NCBI RefSeq assembly: GCF_902859595.1
Contig: NZ_CADIJQ010000008.1
Coordinates: 275,721 to 339,720, forward strand
Direction of reading: 5' to 3'
Source of the DNA: Achromobacter kerstersii
GTDB lineage: Bacteria > Pseudomonadota > Gammaproteobacteria > Burkholderiales > Burkholderiaceae_B
Length of the DNA: 64,000 nt
Every line of letters starts with the position of its first letter. Within the stretch, counting starts at the first letter, position 1. Both the position numbers and the translations under genes were made by a program. Under the pieces are notes generated by a model. It worked only from the letters and a program-made list of their open reading frames with translations. It was not told the DNA's origin and made no database searches. Shown here piece by piece: positions 62,223-64,000 of this stretch.

Positions 62223-63059
62223 TCACCATCCTTGCCCCCTGCCCTCCAACGCTCCCGAATCTCCGCTGGATCGCGACTCCCAATCCATCTCTTCCGGCCA
62301 CTCCACCCGAGGCGCCCAGCGCAACGCCAGGTTGTACGCGGGCACATCGTTCGCATCCCGTGGTTCGATGTCGCAAGGCGGCAAGGCCTGCGGGCCTTGT
62401 TGCATGTAGGTGCAGACGTAGGCCCAGAGGTTGTCAAGATCGTGGTTGTAGGTGCTGAGGTGGAAGCGTTCGATGACGTCATTCGTGCCGGGTTTGACGA
62501 TGGCGATCGAAACGCCCCACTTGATAATCAAACCGCCGCCCGAGGTCACGCCCCATTGCTCCCAGACTTCTGCACGGACATCGTCCCAGGGGTAGCTGGC
62601 TGTGGTGACATACCAGCGGGTGAAGGGATTCCACCGGACCATGTGGAAGCCGTAGACGTAGATGCGGCGACGGGCGCGGTTGAAGCGGATGGGGAGGTCG
62701 CGGGGCTGGGTAATCTCAAGCCGGTACAGGAGCACGGTGGTCCATGCGCAAAGGGCAATGGTAAATAGGGAAAGCAAGACCGTGGTCAAGTCATCAAAAT
62801 TGAATGCGACAACGTCCCGATTCAGAACGGAAACAATAATCCTAGGCCCGCCGATCACCGCCCAATAAACGGTAAAGACAATGCCGAACAGTAGAACCCC
62901 ACGTATGCTGGATGAGCGTCGAGACAGCTCCATGTAAATACCATCTATGTGATTCGGCGCATCTTCCCGCAGGCTAGGCAGAGCCTCGGGAGGATCGTCT
63001 GGCCCAGGCAAATCTCGTTGCCACCCAGGACAACGCGGCATGAGTTTGGCTTGGGCCAT
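62223..63059 (-). CDS. DUF6708-like membrane protein, copy C (putative immunity)
   Basis: A 278-residue paralog lying directly after the effector; its ATG overlaps the effector stop codon by one base, so this copy is the likely cognate partner. The start reads AQAKLMPRCPGWQRDLPGPD; the membrane segment (about residues 55-115) differs from copies A and B. The C-terminal domain is nearly identical to the others except for a longer, different end (GALEGRGQGW). Confidence 0.78.
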   Translation of the reverse strand: MAQAKLMPRCPGWQRDLPGPDDPPEALPSLREDAPNHIDGIYMELSRRSSSIRGVLLFGIVFTVYWAVIGGPRIIVSVLNRDVVAFNFDDLTTVLLSLFTIALCAWTTVLLYRLEITQPRDLPIRFNRARRRIYVYGFHMVRWNPFTRWYVTTASYPWDDVRAEVWEQWGVTSGGGLIIKWGVSIAIVKPGTNDVIERFHLSTYNHDLDNLWAYVCTYMQQGPQALPPCDIEPRDANDVPAYNLALRWAPRVEWPEEMDWESRSSGDSGALEGRGQGW

Positions 63060-64000
63060 TAGGCTTCCTCGGTCATGCTGATGCGGGCATATCCGGAAAG
63101 GTCTTCCCTATCTGGCCAGAAGGTGATTTCGATGGTCGCGCTTTTAATGCTGTGTAAGGGGCCGAGCCAATATCGGCAGCTCAGGACGGGAAGCTCCTGG
63201 GTTGGTAAACGCTGACCGTTCGCAGTCAGATGTCTGAAATCACCCAACGGGGGAGCCCTGTCATGACTGTTGTGATTCATCGCCGCAAGCACGTCGTCAG
63301 TCAATAATGGAGTACGCCGTCCACTTCTTTCGACGCCAAATCGCTGTACAAGCAGCTTGAATTCAAAGCGCGACAACGTGGGATCGAAACCAGGAAGCAC
63401 AATTCGATACCCTAGCTCAGTGCCCGACTCAACGCCACCTGTTGCCTTAATGTCCAAAATGTCCGCCGTTAATAGTTGGTCGGCATCCATGACGCGTTTA
63501 GCGGTACGAAACCCGACGTTTGCGTCCATGCCGAGCACTGCGGCGTTCAACGCTGACATCGCCGCGTCCATTTGATCGGGGCTCCCCCAACGGACATCTC
63601 CGGCACCCCGCCCGAAGTAAGAACGCCGCGCCCACAGTTCCAGGCTGTCTGATTCCAGATCTCTGGCTATCTTCCCTATGGCAAAAGCGATTAGTCCCAA
63701 CACTATTCCAATCCCCAGCGTCCCCAACAATGCGCCCCCAGTCATCGCACCGTGAACACTGAATATCGCTCCAACAATGGAGATTGAACCGCTAATACTG
63801 TGCTTCTCGTCAGCACGTTCATCACCCACGCCTTTAGCTCGATTCGCCGCCGCAAAACTCCCCACCCCATCCGCCACCCCTCCCAACGCCGCTATCACTC
63901 CCCCTGCCTTGATCAGCGTCTTCCCCATCCCAATCGCCCTGGCCACGGCCCCACCTTCTACCGCCGCCACCCGTCGCATGAACGGCTGTACGCTCTCCGC
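63059..64000 (-). CDS. Probable type VI secretion effector (BTH_I2691/VasX-like), C-terminal part only
   Basis: The frame is open to the window edge, so only the C-terminal 313 residues are visible; the start lies outside. The visible part has hydrophobic helices (AGGVIAALGGVADGVGSF; GALLGTLGIGIVLGLIAFAIG) followed by a soluble beta-rich domain ending in YARISMTEEA. This arrangement resembles the C-terminus of VasX/BTH_I2691-type T6SS effectors of Burkholderiales, which insert into membranes. Three DUF6708 paralogs follow, the first overlapping the stop. The assignment relies on layout and recall of the family. Confidence 0.6.
   Translation of the reverse strand, partial: AESVQPFMRRVAAVEGGAVARAIGMGKTLIKAGGVIAALGGVADGVGSFAAANRAKGVGDERADEKHSISGSISIVGAIFSVHGAMTGGALLGTLGIGIVLGLIAFAIGKIARDLESDSLELWARRSYFGRGAGDVRWGSPDQMDAAMSALNAAVLGMDANVGFRTAKRVMDADQLLTADILDIKATGGVESGTELGYRIVLPGFDPTLSRFEFKLLVQRFGVERSGRRTPLLTDDVLAAMNHNSHDRAPPLGDFRHLTANGQRLPTQELPVLSCRYWLGPLHSIKSATIEITFWPDREDLSGYARISMTEEA

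Overview
The window reads as a chromosomal segment of a GC-rich betaproteobacterium of the order Burkholderiales, most likely Achromobacter or a close Bordetella relative (Alcaligenaceae). Reasons: dense GC-rich coding, a Bug-family (TctC) binding protein, IclR/LysR/MarR-controlled catabolic operons, a nicotinate cluster with a BpsR-type MarR regulator as in Bordetella, and a phage-integrase-derived DUF3596 protein typical of this order. The genus is an inference from gene content.

Layout. 1-2273: end of a cytochrome c assembly-like membrane protein, a small zinc-ribbon-like membrane protein, AmpD and a glutathione S-transferase. 2275-7672: galactonate operon dgoK-dgoA-dgoD-MFS with a divergent IclR regulator. 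7750-17648: a DHA1 exporter, two tandem IclR paralogs, and an acyl-CoA catabolic operon (two acyl-CoA dehydrogenases, Bug binding protein, AcuI-like reductase, NDP-forming acyl-CoA ligase). 17649-22879: orphan palindromes, htpG with a sigma-32-like promoter, a DKNYY protein and an NCS2 purine permease. 23052-24791: tRNA-Leu(CAA), a nucleotidyltransferase (MNT) gene with tandem operators, what looks like a deleted HEPN partner, and a small secreted protein.

24832-38846 is a complete nicotinate degradation island: MarR regulator, niacin MFS transporter, nicotinate dehydrogenase (2Fe-2S subunit, cytochrome c subunit and, unusually, a separate molybdopterin subunit), nicC, then nicE-nicD-nicX-nicF and an XdhC-like maturation factor. 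These genes would take nicotinate through 6-hydroxynicotinate, 2,5-dihydroxypyridine, N-formylmaleamate and maleamate to maleate and fumarate. The divergent nicC/nicE promoter carries palindromes matching a MarR operator.

38843-52895: a GAF protein, MFS transporter and amidohydrolase under a LysR regulator, a FUSC protein, an orphan amino-acid binding protein, a UvrD-like helicase fused to DUF5710, a parvulin, and a sugar ABC transporter with an FGGY kinase. 53201-59526: a BKACE enzyme, a Leu/Ile/Val-type binding protein, an SDR, a LysR regulator, a DUF1254 lipoprotein and a hypothetical protein. 59578-60377: ureidoglycolate lyase coupled to an orphan integrase arm domain. 60452-64000: the 3' part of a probable type VI secretion effector followed by three tandem DUF6708 paralogs that look like an immunity array, with decayed copies of the effector 3' end in the spacers.

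The most unusual signals are this effector/immunity array, the MNT/HEPN remnant with its promoter-embedded operators, the vestigial molybdopterin domain containing a 12-bp repeat tract in the cytochrome subunit of nicotinate dehydrogenase, the orphan TetR-like operators, and a recurring habit of short tandem repeats at gene ends.
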